In this document: positions 26,486-36,900 of the stretch, piece by piece
Layout: each line of letters opens with the position of its first letter
Position numbering within the stretch: position 1 is the stretch's first letter
DNA from: Saccharospirillum impatiens DSM 12546
GTDB lineage: Bacteria; Pseudomonadota; Gammaproteobacteria; Pseudomonadales; Natronospirillaceae
NCBI RefSeq assembly: GCF_000423605.1
Contig: NZ_AUIH01000003.1
Span: forward strand, 62,001-126,000
Direction of reading: 5' to 3'
DNA length: 64,000 nucleotides
The notes under the pieces: generated by a model
Told to the model about the DNA's origin: nothing
Database searches by the model: none
Seen by the model: only the letters and a program-made list of their open reading frames with translations
Translations under genes and position numbers: made by a program

Positions 26486-27280
26486 TTACACTGCCTGCTT
26501 TTGCTCAAAGCGCGGGGCAAACAAACCCAGACGCTTCGCTTCCTGAACGGCGCCCATGATATCGAGCCGGGCAATGTCATAAAGCTGATCCACCGACTCC
26601 AGGCAATAGTAAACCGGCTGCATAATGTCGATGCGATAGGGTGTCCGCAATACCGAAACCAGATCAAAAGGAAGGCGTTCAGGCACGTCACTGCTGAAGG
26701 CATAGTCGGTCTCACCCGGAGACGAGAGAATACCTCCCCCATAAATGGCACGCTCTTGCGCCGTCTGCAACAACCCGAATTCCACCGTAAACCAATACAT
26801 TCTGGCCAGGAAGACCCGGTCTTCTTTTGAGGCGTTCAGCCCCAGTTCGCCATACAACTGGGTAAAGTCGGCAAAGGCCTGATGAGTCAGCATGGGGCAG
26901 TGGCCAAATATTTCGTGAAAAATGTCCGGCTCCTGAAGGTAATTCAGTTCCTGTTCGGAACGAATAAACGTCGCCACCGGAAATTGCCGGCTGGCAAGCA
27001 ACCGAAAAAACTCGGAAAAGTCGATCAACGCTGGAACCGGGGCTGTCTTCCAACCGGTAGCACTGGACAGCACGGCGTCAATTTCCGCCAACTGCGGTAC
27101 CCGGTCCTCAGGCAGGTTCAGATGTTCCAGACCATCCAGATAAGCCTTACAGGCCTTGCCCGGAATCGCCTTATACTGACGTTGGACCAATGTTTCCCAG
27201 ATACGATGCTCATCCGGTTGCCAGGCCACATGCCCCTGAGCATCGGGCTGGTGAGCCACATAGCGACTTGCCTTTGCCAT
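26486..27280 (-). CDS. phhA: Phenylalanine-4-hydroxylase
   Basis: This 264-residue non-haem iron enzyme hydroxylates phenylalanine to tyrosine with a tetrahydropterin. The iron ligands are in DIFHEIFGHCPMLTHQAF (two His), and Glu occurs in YWFTVEFGL. The C-terminal IDIMQPVYYCLESVDQLYD is conserved in the bacterial family. The ATG at 27280 is chosen because AGGG lies eight bases upstream and the length matches Pseudomonas PhhA. The open frame extends 45 codons further with non-conserved sequence. In P. aeruginosa the cofactor is tetrahydromonapterin, and folX-type genes lie at 62 kb in this window. Confidence 0.97.
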   Translation of the reverse strand: MAKASRYVAHQPDAQGHVAWQPDEHRIWETLVQRQYKAIPGKACKAYLDGLEHLNLPEDRVPQLAEIDAVLSSATGWKTAPVPALIDFSEFFRLLASRQFPVATFIRSEQELNYLQEPDIFHEIFGHCPMLTHQAFADFTQLYGELGLNASKEDRVFLARMYWFTVEFGLLQTAQERAIYGGGILSSPGETDYAFSSDVPERLPFDLVSVLRTPYRIDIMQPVYYCLESVDQLYDIARLDIMGAVQEAKRLGLFAPRFEQKQAV

Positions 27281-27450
27281 TGCATTCACCCTTGTCTTTT
27301 TTGTGTTCGGGATCGGAAATAACGTTGGCCTACTGTGCCATTCGTTATCTCGACGACAATGTTTGAGGCGTCTTTTGTACCTCCGAACCGAGGGAGTCAA
27401 CAATGGGAAGCGCAATGTCCGAGGCCTGGAAATGTGTCAACACAGGTGGA

Positions 27451-27490
27451 CGAACAGCCCGCAAAGCCAGCGCTGGCAAGGGGCTGTTCG
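27451..27490. terminator. Compound hairpin after the glycosyltransferase gene
   Basis: Outer arms CGAACAGCCC (27451-27460) and GGGCTGTTCG (27481-27490) enclose the palindrome GCCAGCGCTGGC (27466-27477). It lies 28 bases beyond the glycosyltransferase stop and upstream of phhA. There is no T-run, so it may be a Rho-dependent end, an RNA stabiliser or part of phhA control. Confidence 0.5.
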
Positions 27491-27518
27491 TGCGGGAGGG
27501 CTGCCCGATAGGTGTCTG

Positions 27519-28571
27519 TCAGGCCGCCTGAATCATCGGCGGAGACGTGAATTGGACATCCCGCCATAGCTGGGCGACAAGATCGTTTACGGATCGGGCC
27601 GGATACAGCTGCAACCAGTCGACGATGGCTTCTGCCACGTTCGGGTAGTTCACCAACTGCCGTTCTCCGGTTGCCAGGAAATAGGCTATGGCCGAGGCGC
27701 TCAGCTCCGGCATCACCTGCCCGAGACCCAGCTGCTCCAGCGCCGCGGCGTTGGAAGACTGCTCCATCTGTCCGTGCAGGGGTTTAACGAGAATTCGCTT
27801 GCCCAGCGCCAGGGCCTCACTGGTCAGTTCAAAACCCGCGTTACAGACGACTGAACCACTTTGATGCAACGACACTTTAAAGCCATCCCGACTGAATCCG
27901 CGAACCGTTACATTGCCGTATTGTCCTGGCTCGATATCACTGCAATGCATGACAAAGCGGTTCCGCTTCAAGGGCGCCAGCAGATCGATGATGTGGCCGC
28001 TGTTTTCGAAAGGAAGGTAAATCAGCACTGAATCCAGCTCACCGGGTTCAGGCTGGCTCACCGGTTCGATGATGGGTGGCAAAATGTCTTTGCCAAAATG
28101 GTGCCAGTGAACACCCAGTCCCAGCGTCACCGGTGCGAACCAGCGCATGATGGCCTCGGAAACGACGGAGTGACCCGCCTTGGGGATGTCATGAGCAAAG
28201 GCGTATTGATGTCCGATACCCACGCAGGGAACGCCACGCCGGCGCGCCGCCCAGGCAACCACCGGTTCAAAATCAGTCAGCACCAGGTCGTACTGCTCAG
28301 GCGCCAGTGTTCGAATGTCTCGCCACAGCTCACTCATCGACGCATCGTTCATGGTGCGGCGCATGTCTACTTTGCCGTTATGCACCTGAAAGGTCAGACC
28401 CCGAAAACAGTGAAAGTCGCCGAAACGCTCCATATCAAACATCTTTTGCCGGTCGCGACCCGAGAATACCCAGTCGACGTCAATGCCTTTTGCTGACAGT
28501 GCGTCAGCCATCACCCGCGCCCGGGTAATGTGTCCGTTGCCGGTACCCTGAACACCGTATAAAACCTTCAT
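27519..28571 (-). CDS. Glycosyltransferase of the MJ1255/VC2487 family
   Basis: This 350-residue GT-B-type protein starts MKVLYGVQGTGNGHITRARV, the signature of the MJ1255/VC2487 family (related to MurG and UDP-glycosyltransferases). The C-terminal half has FSRDGFKVSLHQSGSVVCNA and GFELTSEALALGKRILVKPL, the donor-binding region. The ATG at 28571 overlaps the stop of the PAP2 gene (TGATG) and has AGGGG upstream; the longer frame upstream is not conserved. Coupling to a lipid-phosphate phosphatase suggests that it glycosylates a lipid or polyprenyl carrier, which is inference only. Acceptor and donor are unknown. Confidence 0.85.
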   Translation of the reverse strand: MKVLYGVQGTGNGHITRARVMADALSAKGIDVDWVFSGRDRQKMFDMERFGDFHCFRGLTFQVHNGKVDMRRTMNDASMSELWRDIRTLAPEQYDLVLTDFEPVVAWAARRRGVPCVGIGHQYAFAHDIPKAGHSVVSEAIMRWFAPVTLGLGVHWHHFGKDILPPIIEPVSQPEPGELDSVLIYLPFENSGHIIDLLAPLKRNRFVMHCSDIEPGQYGNVTVRGFSRDGFKVSLHQSGSVVCNAGFELTSEALALGKRILVKPLHGQMEQSSNAAALEQLGLGQVMPELSASAIAYFLATGERQLVNYPNVAEAIVDWLQLYPARSVNDLVAQLWRDVQFTSPPMIQAA

Positions 28572-29110
28572 CACAGCCACCCCTGCGTTGTGAATAATCC
28601 AAGCATGCCGTAGCCGACCAGACTTCCAAGACCGGCCCCTACCAGGGTGTCCGTCGGAAAATGCACACCCAGGAAAATGCGGGACCCAGCGACACCGATC
28701 GACCAAATCAGCAGAAACGGCAAGAGCACTGGCAATTGGCTGGCCACCAGAAAAGTAAACAGAAACGCACCGGACGTATGACCGGAGGGAAAACTGAACG
28801 TATCAGAAGGGATTATGAAGCTGGTGAACTCGGCCAGCGCCTGTTGCGGACGATTTCGCCGGCAGGTGTTTTTCAACACCCAGTAGACAGCCCGTTCGAC
28901 AGCAAACGCCCAGAATGCCAGCGTCGCCAGAGCCAGCCCTGATGACGGTTGAACCAGCGCATGGCAGGTGAAGAACAGCAGGTACATCCAGCCGTCTGCG
29001 GTTCTGGATACGGCCCGGCTCAGCGCAGTCAGCTGTTCGCGTCGGGGACGAGCCATACACCAGTTAAACGTCCGGATATCGAGGTGTTGAATTGTCTGCA
29101 ACCATTTCAT
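28571..29110 (-). CDS. PAP2-family membrane phosphatase
   Basis: This 179-residue protein has five or six hydrophobic helices. The three phosphatase motifs are KNTCRRNRP (motif 1), PSGHTSGAF (motif 2) and SRIFLGVHFPTD (motif 3). They form the active site facing the periplasm in lipid-phosphate and undecaprenyl-diphosphate phosphatases. Translation is coupled to the downstream glycosyltransferase by a one-base overlap, so the two likely act on one pathway. The exact substrate (phosphatidic acid, undecaprenyl-PP or another isoprenoid phosphate) cannot be told. A separate BacA-type uppP lies at 47.5 kb. Confidence 0.92.
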   Translation of the reverse strand: MKWLQTIQHLDIRTFNWCMARPRREQLTALSRAVSRTADGWMYLLFFTCHALVQPSSGLALATLAFWAFAVERAVYWVLKNTCRRNRPQQALAEFTSFIIPSDTFSFPSGHTSGAFLFTFLVASQLPVLLPFLLIWSIGVAGSRIFLGVHFPTDTLVGAGLGSLVGYGMLGLFTTQGWL

Positions 29111-29176
29111 AATAAACCTCCATCGTTCAGAGCCTTATTATTCAGGTTCAGATGTCAGCGATCTGACAGTTGCGTG

Positions 29177-29219
29177 AACCTTCAATGACATCGGGCCGAC
29201 ACCGGGGTCATTGAAGGTT
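29177..29219. repeat. Isolated 13-base inverted repeat
   Basis: Arms AACCTTCAATGAC (29177-29189) and GTCATTGAAGGTT (29207-29219) are perfectly complementary around a GC-rich 17-base loop. It lies in the 153-base gap between the HIT gene and the PAP2 gene, both on the minus strand. It could be a terminator of the HIT gene or an operator for the PAP2-glycosyltransferase pair. Confidence 0.6.
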
Positions 29220-29263
29220 GCCGGGCATAAGATCCACCATGCGCCTGGCCAGGTGGTTGAAAA

Positions 29264-29701
29264 TTAGGCCGGTGGTAGATCGGATGCTTTGAAGGTCGAG
29301 GTTTCAAACGCCTCTTGCAATTGCTCAACCCGGTGTCGCAAGGCATGCCGACTATAAGCCCTGGGCGGTACAGCTCCCCAGACTGGGTTTGGCCAGGCAG
29401 GGTCATCCTGCTTGCGCATCACATGATGGATGTGCAATTGCGGCACGACATTGCCTAGTGCCGCTATATTCATTTTATCGCCGCCGTAGGTCGCCATCAG
29501 CCGTTCGGCGACAAATGAACTTTCCCAGATCAACTGTTCCTGATCGTCGACGTCCAATTGATACATTTCACTGATACCCTCTCGTTGAGGCACCAGAATC
29601 AGCCAGGGGTAGTTGGCATCTTTCATCAGCAGAATGCGGCTGACCATCAGCGAGCCCACTTCCACACAATCGTTTTGCAGTCGATAATCCAGTTCAAACA
29701 T
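29264..29701 (-). CDS. HIT-domain nucleotide-binding protein
   Basis: This 145-residue protein carries the histidine-triad region VPQLHIHHVMRKQDDPAW, with at least the first two triad histidines in standard spacing, and an upstream YPWLILVPQREG strand. HIT proteins hydrolyse or transfer nucleoside phosphates; this short type has no assigned substrate. The ATG at 29701 follows AGGAGG. The gene stands alone on the minus strand, divergent from the FemAB-like gene. Confidence 0.88.
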   Translation of the reverse strand: MFELDYRLQNDCVEVGSLMVSRILLMKDANYPWLILVPQREGISEMYQLDVDDQEQLIWESSFVAERLMATYGGDKMNIAALGNVVPQLHIHHVMRKQDDPAWPNPVWGAVPPRAYSRHALRHRVEQLQEAFETSTFKASDLPPA

Positions 29702-29809
29702 GATGTCCTCCTCCGACCGCGCATTCTACCTTATGCGATGCGGTAGCGGCTAACCTTGGAACCTGTTCTCCCATCCCTATAATAACCTCACGTTTTATGG
29801 AAGCCGACT

Positions 29810-30931
29810 ATGCCAACATCAACATGGCACACCCGCTGGGCTGGTCATACCGAAGCTCAGTCCAACCCGTTCATGCAGACCTCCTTCTTATCCACTCTTG
29901 AGCAAACCGGCATTTGCGGTGAAGGTTCCGGCTGGCAACCCGAGCATCTGAGGCTTGAAGCGGGCAATCAGGCACTGTGGATGCCCCTGTACGCCAAAAC
30001 ACATTCCTGGGGCGAGTATGTATTTGACTGGTCCTGGGCGCATGCGTACGAACAACACGGCCTGACCTACTACCCGAAGCTGGTTTCGGCAATACCGTAC
30101 ACGCCCTCGGTAGGGCCCCGCACGTCAGAACCGCTGACCGCCGCGCAAGCGCAAACATTGGCAGGAGCCATTGAAGCCAGGGTGCTGGAACGAGGTTACA
30201 GCGGGGCCCATCTGCTGTTTCCCGACACCGGTACAGCCCAGTTGTGGCGTCAAACCGGATGGGCCGAACGCTGCGACGTGCAATTTCACTGGAAAAACCG
30301 GAATTACCGGGATTTCGACGATTTTCTGGACCGTTTCAGCTCTCGTAAACGCAAGAACACACGGAAGGAACGGCGATCAATCACTGAGCAGGGTCTGAAC
30401 CTTCACTGTTACGAAGGCACCGGCATCAGCCTCGAGACGTTGCATCAGTTCTATGTTTTTTACCACGCCACTTATTTGAAACGAGGTCGTCAGGGCTACT
30501 TGAACCGGGCGTTCTTTGAACAACTGCTGGCGCGGCAGCCGGAAACACTGGTGTTGTTTATGGCCTATGACGGGGAAGAAGCCGTCGCCGGGGCGCTCTG
30601 TTTTCGCGATAACACCACCCTTTATGGTCGCTACTGGGGGTGCCTGGCTGAATACAACAACCTGCACTTTGAAACTTGCTACTACCAGGGCATCGATTAT
30701 TGCATCCGGCACGGCCTGCAACGCTTTGACCCCGGCACCCAGGGCGAGCACAAAGTCGCACGCGGTTTCGAGCCCACCCTCACTCACTCTTTCCACTGGC
30801 TGGCTCACCCGGAGTTCAGAGACGCCGTACAACGCTTTTGTGACGAAGAGGCCACGATGGTGGCACACTACCGCCAACAAATGATCGAAGCCCTGCCTTT
30901 TAAATCCACTGCGGATGGAGAATCACCATGA
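29810..30931 (+). CDS. FemAB-like GNAT-fold protein (DUF482)
   Basis: This 373-residue cytosolic protein belongs to the GNAT/FemAB-like family once called DUF482. Typical blocks are [16 protein letters not shown], the W-rich stretch [23 protein letters not shown] and [18 protein letters not shown]. The C-terminal part contains [20 protein letters not shown] and [18 protein letters not shown]. Members are ascribed to peptidoglycan-type aminoacyl transfer, but the substrate is unproven. Its stop overlaps the glyoxalase start by four bases (ATGA), so they form an operon. Confidence 0.88.
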   Translation: MPTSTWHTRWAGHTEAQSNPFMQTSFLSTLEQTGICGEGSGWQPEHLRLEAGNQALWMPLYAKTHSWGEYVFDWSWAHAYEQHGLTYYPKLVSAIPYTPSVGPRTSEPLTAAQAQTLAGAIEARVLERGYSGAHLLFPDTGTAQLWRQTGWAERCDVQFHWKNRNYRDFDDFLDRFSSRKRKNTRKERRSITEQGLNLHCYEGTGISLETLHQFYVFYHATYLKRGRQGYLNRAFFEQLLARQPETLVLFMAYDGEEAVAGALCFRDNTTLYGRYWGCLAEYNNLHFETCYYQGIDYCIRHGLQRFDPGTQGEHKVARGFEPTLTHSFHWLAHPEFRDAVQRFCDEEATMVAHYRQQMIEALPFKSTADGESP

Positions 30932-31347
30932 AGTATCTGCACACCATGATTCGCGTTACCGACCTCGACGCCTCCCTGCACTTTTATTGCAATTTGCTCG
31001 GCCTAAAGGAAATTCGGCGCAAAGACGTGCCTACCGGTAAATTCACTCTGGTCTTTCTGGCTACAGAGCCCGGCGAACCGGAAGTTGAACTGACCTACAA
31101 CTGGGAGTCGGATGAAGCGCTCGGGGGCGGCCGGAACTTTGGCCACCTGGCCTACCGGGTAGACGACATTTACGCCCTGTGCCAGCACCTGCAAGACAAC
31201 GGCGTGGCGATTCTGCGCCCGCCCCGCGACGGCCACATGGCCTTTGTGCGCAGCCCGGACAATATCTCGGTAGAGTTATTGCAAAAAGGCGACGCCCTAC
31301 CCAGCCAGGAACCCTGGGCATCAATGCCCAACCAGGGTGAGTGGTAG
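30928..31347 (+). CDS. gloA: Lactoylglutathione lyase (glyoxalase I)
   Basis: This 139-residue VOC-fold enzyme converts the methylglyoxal-glutathione adduct to S-lactoylglutathione. The N-terminal module [20 protein letters not shown], then [20 protein letters not shown] and [11 protein letters not shown] supply the metal ligands (His, Glu, His, Glu) in expected places. Length is normal. It is translationally coupled to the preceding gene and followed by hairpin element copy 4. Confidence 0.92.
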   Translation: MKYLHTMIRVTDLDASLHFYCNLLGLKEIRRKDVPTGKFTLVFLATEPGEPEVELTYNWESDEALGGGRNFGHLAYRVDDIYALCQHLQDNGVAILRPPRDGHMAFVRSPDNISVELLQKGDALPSQEPWASMPNQGEW

Positions 31348-31368
31348 CTTGACGGCTACTCCTTGCAA

Positions 31369-31476
31369 CTCTAGTTTCGGACTTCAAATCGGCTTTATAC
31401 ATTGAACCCGCGATGGATGGCCGGTGCCTGACACGGACTCCTGGCACCAAGGCAAAACTGAACTCCGAAACTTGAG
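31369..31476. repeat. Intergenic hairpin element, copy 4 (internally deleted, 108 bp)
   Basis: The terminal repeats (CTCTAGTTTCGGACTTC, 31369-31385, and GAACTCCGAAACTTGAG, 31460-31476) match those of copies 2 and 3. The interior is short and keeps GGTGCCTGACACGGACTC, identical to the right part of copy 2, plus a GATGGATGG remnant. The core and the left arm are lost. It lies between gloA and proS. Confidence 0.82.
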
Positions 31477-31563
31477 CAGGTAACTATACCTTCACCACTA
31501 CACCTTCAGGCCTATTGTCCCTACAATACGCGGCCAACATTCATTGTAATCCAGAGATCTCCG

Positions 31564-33288
31564 ATGCGCGCAAGCAAGTACCTGATCGCCACCGTCAAGG
31601 AAACCCCGGCCGATGCCGTCGTTGTCAGTCATAAGCTGATGCTGCGGGCTGGCATGATTCGCAAGTTGGCTTCGGGCCTCTACACCTGGCTGCCGACTGG
31701 CTTGCGAGTTTTGCGCAAAGTCGAACGCATCGTACGTGAGGAAATGGACCGGTCAGGGGCTCAGGAGGTGCTGATGCCCTCTATCCAGCCAGCCGAACTG
31801 TGGCAGGAAAGCGGCCGCTTCGATGCCATGGACGGTCTGATGTTGCGCATGAAAGACCGCCACGAGCGGGACTTCGTCTTCGGGCCGACTCACGAAGAGG
31901 TCATCACGGACATAGCACGCAATGAGCTGACCAGCTACAAACAGTTGCCCGTGAATTTCTATCAGATCCAGACCAAGTTTCGCGATGAATTCCGGCCTCG
32001 CTTTGGCGTAATGCGAGCCCGCGAGTTCATCATGAAAGACGCTTACTCCTTTCACATCGAGCCGGAGTCGCTGCAGGCCGAATACGACAACATGTACGCC
32101 ACGTATTGCCGGATTTTTGATCGCCTGGGTCTCGACTACCGCCCGGTCCTAGCCGACTCGGGCGCCATGGGCGGCGCGGCCTCGCATGAGTTTCAGGTGC
32201 TGGCTGATTCCGGCGAAGACTACATCGCTTTTTCAGACAGCAGTGACTTTGCCGCCAACATTGAAAAGGCCGAAGCTCTGATGCCCGCTGCCCCCAGAGC
32301 CGAAGCGACAGAAGCCTTGCGCAAGGTCGACACGCCCGACACCAAAACCATTGATCAGTTAGTGACGCAATTCAATCTGCCCATCGAAAAGACGATCAAG
32401 ACACTGATCGTCGAGGCCGAAGAAGACATCGAAGGTGGCCTGATTGCCCTGCTGATTCGCGGGGATCATGAGCTGAACGAGATCAAGGCCGAGAACCTAC
32501 CGGGTGTCAAATCCCCCCTGACCATGGGCACTGAAGAAGCCATCCGGGCGGCTGTCGGTGCTGGCCCGGGTTCCCTTGGCCCGGTCGGACTGCGCGTGCC
32601 GATGATCGTCGACCGTTGTGTCAGCGTCATGGCAGACTTTGGTGCTGGCGCCAATGAAGACGACAAGCACTGGTTTGGCATCAACTGGGAGCGCGATGTT
32701 GCACTGCCAACTGTCGCCGACTTGCGCAGCGTTGTCGAAGGCGACCCAAGCCCTGATGGCAAAGGCACCCTGCTGATCAAAAAAGGCATCGAAGTCGGGC
32801 ACATTTTTCAGCTGGGAAACAAGTACGCCAAAGCCTTGAATGCGACAGTTCTGGACCAGAACGGTAAAGGCCAGATCATGAACATGGGCTGCTATGGCAT
32901 CGGTGTCAGCCGCATCGTCGCAGCAGCCATTGAACAGAATCATGATGAAAACGGCATTATCTGGCCAAACGCTCTGGCACCGTTCCACGTGGGCATTGTG
33001 CCGCTCAATGCACACAAAAGCCCTGAAGTCATGGAAGTGGCCGAGCAACTCTATGCCGACTTGCAAGCTGCGGGGGTTGAGGTGTTACTGGATGACCGTG
33101 ACAAGAAGACCAGCCCGGGCGTTAAGTTCGCCGACATGGAACTGATGGGCATTCCCCACCGCCTGGTTGTCAGTGACCGAGGCCTGGCCGAGGGTGAACT
33201 TGAATACAAAGCCCGGGGTGCTGACGAAAAAGTAGTCCTCAAAAAAGACGACGCCATCGCTCACATTCTGGCTAGCCTGGGTCGCTGA
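31564..33288 (+). CDS. proS: Prolyl-tRNA synthetase, bacterial type
   Basis: This 574-residue class II synthetase charges tRNA-Pro. The catalytic core has motif 1 around [19 protein letters not shown]-type sequence, motif 2 [21 protein letters not shown] and motif 3 [13 protein letters not shown]. Between motifs 2 and 3 is the long editing (INS) domain (about residues 220-400), which removes mischarged alanine. The C-terminal anticodon-binding domain ends the protein. Length is normal, and the ATG at 31564 fits the conserved N-terminus [20 protein letters not shown]. Confidence 0.98.
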   Translation: MRASKYLIATVKETPADAVVVSHKLMLRAGMIRKLASGLYTWLPTGLRVLRKVERIVREEMDRSGAQEVLMPSIQPAELWQESGRFDAMDGLMLRMKDRHERDFVFGPTHEEVITDIARNELTSYKQLPVNFYQIQTKFRDEFRPRFGVMRAREFIMKDAYSFHIEPESLQAEYDNMYATYCRIFDRLGLDYRPVLADSGAMGGAASHEFQVLADSGEDYIAFSDSSDFAANIEKAEALMPAAPRAEATEALRKVDTPDTKTIDQLVTQFNLPIEKTIKTLIVEAEEDIEGGLIALLIRGDHELNEIKAENLPGVKSPLTMGTEEAIRAAVGAGPGSLGPVGLRVPMIVDRCVSVMADFGAGANEDDKHWFGINWERDVALPTVADLRSVVEGDPSPDGKGTLLIKKGIEVGHIFQLGNKYAKALNATVLDQNGKGQIMNMGCYGIGVSRIVAAAIEQNHDENGIIWPNALAPFHVGIVPLNAHKSPEVMEVAEQLYADLQAAGVEVLLDDRDKKTSPGVKFADMELMGIPHRLVVSDRGLAEGELEYKARGADEKVVLKKDDAIAHILASLGR

Positions 33289-33361
33289 ATTTTACAGGCG
33301 CACGACCGCCGACTAAGCTAAGGACACGGTGTCGCCAAACGCGACACTGGAACTCAGAAGC

Positions 33362-33380
33362 GCAACCGCCCAGCGGTTGC
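33362..33380 (+). terminator. Hairpin between proS and the CBS gene
   Basis: The stem GCAACCGC-CCA-GCGGTTGC is followed by a pyrimidine stretch with TTT. It may end proS transcription, although the T-run is weak. A second small stem (GTGTCGC...GCGACAC) lies about 30 bases before it. Confidence 0.5.
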
Positions 33381-33412
33381 CCTTCCCGTTTGCCTGGAAG
33401 GAGTAGTCCATT

Positions 33413-33832
33413 ATGAAACAGGAGTCCCTGACCGTTGCTGATTGCATGACCCCGGCCCGGGTCGCCATTCCAGCAACCGCGACCGTCACTGAGGCGGTTC
33501 AGATATTGTTGAAACACAAAATGCTTGGCGGTGCCGTGGTGGATGATCAGCACCACCTGGTCGGCTACTTGTCTGAACAGGATTGCCTGAAACACCTGAT
33601 CACAGACAGCTACTTTCGGGAGAACACCACCCTGGTTTCAGACATCATGCGCCGCGATGTACTGACCATGTCGGGCGAAATGAGCATCATCGATCTGGCC
33701 CAAATCATGACCCAGGACAAACCCAAGAAATACCCGGTTACCGACCACCGCAGACTCATTGGTGAAATCACCCGAACGGATGTGCTCGCTGCTCTGCTGA
33801 GGCTCAGGGTCTGGAACAAACAAACCGCCTGA
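33413..33832 (+). CDS. CBS-domain pair protein
   Basis: This 139-residue cytosolic protein consists of two CBS domains (about 8-65 and 75-135). The first begins VADCMTPARVAIPATATVTEA and continues LGGAVVDDQHHLVGYLSEQD. The second begins SDIMRRDVLTM and continues YPVTDHRRLIGEITRTDVL. Such stand-alone pairs bind adenine nucleotides and regulate other proteins; the partner here is unknown. An AAGGAG ribosome-binding site precedes the ATG. It is separated from proS by 124 bases. Confidence 0.9.
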   Translation: MKQESLTVADCMTPARVAIPATATVTEAVQILLKHKMLGGAVVDDQHHLVGYLSEQDCLKHLITDSYFRENTTLVSDIMRRDVLTMSGEMSIIDLAQIMTQDKPKKYPVTDHRRLIGEITRTDVLAALLRLRVWNKQTA

Positions 33833-33936
33833 CGGTGAACCCACACCACTGATTTACACCCTGGCGTCAGCCGAACTCGAATTTGGTGGGTTTTTCGTTA
33901 GAATACCCCCGTCGTTGTCGCCAAGTGTCCCAGTTC

Positions 33937-36900
33937 ATGATTCCACGCCTGAAAGACGTATCACCAGTCCAGAGCCATTACCTTGCCTTTATCGATGCCT
34001 TGCGCAAAACAGGGTTCGAAGGCGAGCTTAACCCGGACTATGCCAATCGCACGGTGCTGGCGACCGACAACTCGATCTACCAGGTGCTGCCGCAGGCGGT
34101 TATATACCCGCGTCATCGTGGTGATTTGCAACGGCTGACCCGGCTGATCAGCCAGGATGACTGGCAATCGATCGTCATCAGCCCCCGCGGCGGCGGTACC
34201 GGCACCAACGGCCAATCTCTGACCGATGGCATTGTGGTGGACGTATCCCGCCACATGAATCGTATTGTTGAGATCAATGCCGAGGAAGGCTGGGTACGCG
34301 TCGAGGGTGGCGCGGTCAAAGACCAGCTCAACGCGGCGTTGCTGCCTCACGGTCTGTTTTTTGCGCCGGAACTGTCAACCAGCAACCGGGCTACCATCGG
34401 CGGTATGATCAATACCGATGCCAGTGGTCAGGGTTCAGTCATGTACGGCAAAACCCGCGATCATGTCCTTAATCTCAGCACCGTTTTGCTCGATGGATCC
34501 CTGCTGGAGACCGGCCCTGTCGATGCAGCCGGCCTGGACGATGCCAAGTCACAACCCGGGTTGATTGGCGAGATATTCCGGACCGTTGATGATATCCATC
34601 TGCGTCGGGCCCAGGATATTGACGCTCATTTCCCCAAGCTGAATCGCTGCCTGACCGGATATGACCTCGCTCACATTCGCGATGAACAGGGCCGGTTCAA
34701 CCTGAACAATATCCTGTGCGGTTCTGAAGGTACGCTCGGTTTCATCGTCGAAGCGCGACTGAATGTTCTGCCAATTCCAAAAGTATCGGCCCTGGTTAAC
34801 GTACGTTACGACAGCTTTGAAACGTCGCTGCGTGATGCCCAGACCCTGATGCAAGCCAGGCCCGCTTCCATTGAGACCGTCGACAGCCGCGTGCTGGAGC
34901 TGGCCAAGGGCGACATCATCTGGAATACCGTGGCCGAGTACTTTCCTTCGGCTGCGGGTGAAGTCGTTAGCGGCATCAACCTCGTAGAGTTCACCGCTGA
35001 CGACAACGCCACCCTGGAAGCCGGTGTAAAACGCCTGACCGATTCGCTGGACGCACTGCAAGGGCAACCAGGCAAGTGCACCGGTTACTCGGTTGCCTGG
35101 GGCAACACCGCGGTCAATCAGATCTGGGGCATGCGCAAGAAATCCGTTGGTCTGCTGGGCAATGCACAGGGCGAAGTACGGCCGGTCCCCTTCGTTGAAG
35201 ACACGGCGGTACCACCGGAAAATCTTGCCGACTTCATCATGGCGTTTCGCAAAGTACTGGACGACGAAGGCCTGACCTACGGCATGTTCGGCCACGTTGA
35301 TGCCGGTGTTTTGCATGTGCGACCGGCACTGGACATGAAAGACCCGGAGCAGATCAAAACGGTAAGGCGAGTGACCGATGCGGTAGTCGAACTGGTCAAA
35401 CAGTATGGCGGACTGCTTTGGGGCGAGCACGGTAAGGGCGTGCGGTCCGAGTTTTCGCCAGCATTTTTTGGCGATCTCTACCCGGAGTTGCAAGCCATCA
35501 AACGCGCATTCGACCCGAATAACCAGCTGAATCCGGGCAAGATCGCCACAACACAACCCGAACTTAAATTGCTGGCTATCGATGCAGTCACCACACGCGG
35601 CGACAAAGACCGGACCATACCGGTGGAGAGCTGGTCTTATCAGTCCGAAGCCATGTACTGCAATGGCAATGGCGCCTGCTATAACTACGACCCAAACGAT
35701 GCCATGTGCCCTTCCTGGAAAGGAACCCGGGAGCGCAAACACTCACCCAAAGGCCGGGCATCACTGATTCGCGAATGGGCACGACTGCTTGGTGAACAGG
35801 GTCACAGCACCCGGTCACTGGCAACCGCAGAGCATCGCCGGATACCGCTGGTGCACTGGCTTCCTCGCGCCTGGAACACCTGGCGCCGGGAGCGCGGGGA
35901 CTATGACTTCAGCCACGAAGTCTACGATTCGATGGCCGGTTGTCTTGCTTGTAAATCCTGCACCGGACAATGTCCGATCAAGGTCGACGTACCTGAGTTT
36001 CGGGCCAAATTCCTGCATTTATACTACGGGCGTTATCTACGTCCGCTGAAAGACTACTTCATTGGCACCCTTGAATTCGTCATTCCATGGCTGGCCAAAC
36101 GTCCTTTCAAATGGGTCTACAATGGTCTGATGGCCGCCAAACCGGTGCAGTGGTTTCTGGAACACGTTGCGGGCATGGTCGACAGCCCGAAAATTCATCG
36201 CCATCAACTGGGCAGCCTGATGCATCAATTGGGCATCGACTGGGCTGATGCAGAGATCCTTCAGGGCTTGCCCGCCCGCGAGCGCGAGCGATCCGTAGTG
36301 ATTGTTCAGGATGCGTTCTCCAGCTTTTTTGATACCGATACCGTCGCCGATATTCTGCGCTGCCTGCAGCAACTCGGATTTAAGGTCTGGGTAATGCCCT
36401 ACCGGGCCAATGGCAAGCCACTGCATGTTCACGGTTTTCTTAAAACCTTTACCTGGGTCGCCAGGCGCCGCCAGAAAGACTTCGCTGCTCTGGCAAAAAG
36501 TGGGGTACCTTTGGTAGGTATCGACCCCTCAATGACACTCGCCTATCGCTCAGAATACGTGAAGTATCTGGACGGTGCCGTTACACCCGTCCTGCTATTG
36601 CAGGAATTTTTAGGCCAACGGCTCACACACATCGAATTGCAACAGGGCCGGTATGAACCAGGCGCCGTGAAACTACTGGGGCACTGCACCGAAAAAACCA
36701 ACGCAGCTGCCAGTATGAAAGACTGGCAAGCCATCTTCACCGCCCTGGGCCTGACACTGGAACACGAAGCCGTAGGCTGCTGTGGTATGGCCGGCACCTA
36801 TGGCCATGAGACGCGCAATAAAGGCACTTCTGCGACAATCTATGACCTCTCATGGCGACCCCTGCTCGACACCGGGTCTGAAGATGACCAGTGGGTTGCT

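Noticed and set aside
34549-35742. 397-codon open frame antisense to the YdiJ-type gene
   Set aside because: It is a shadow frame created by codon bias inside a fully conserved 1018-residue gene, with no ribosome-binding site or recognisable domain.
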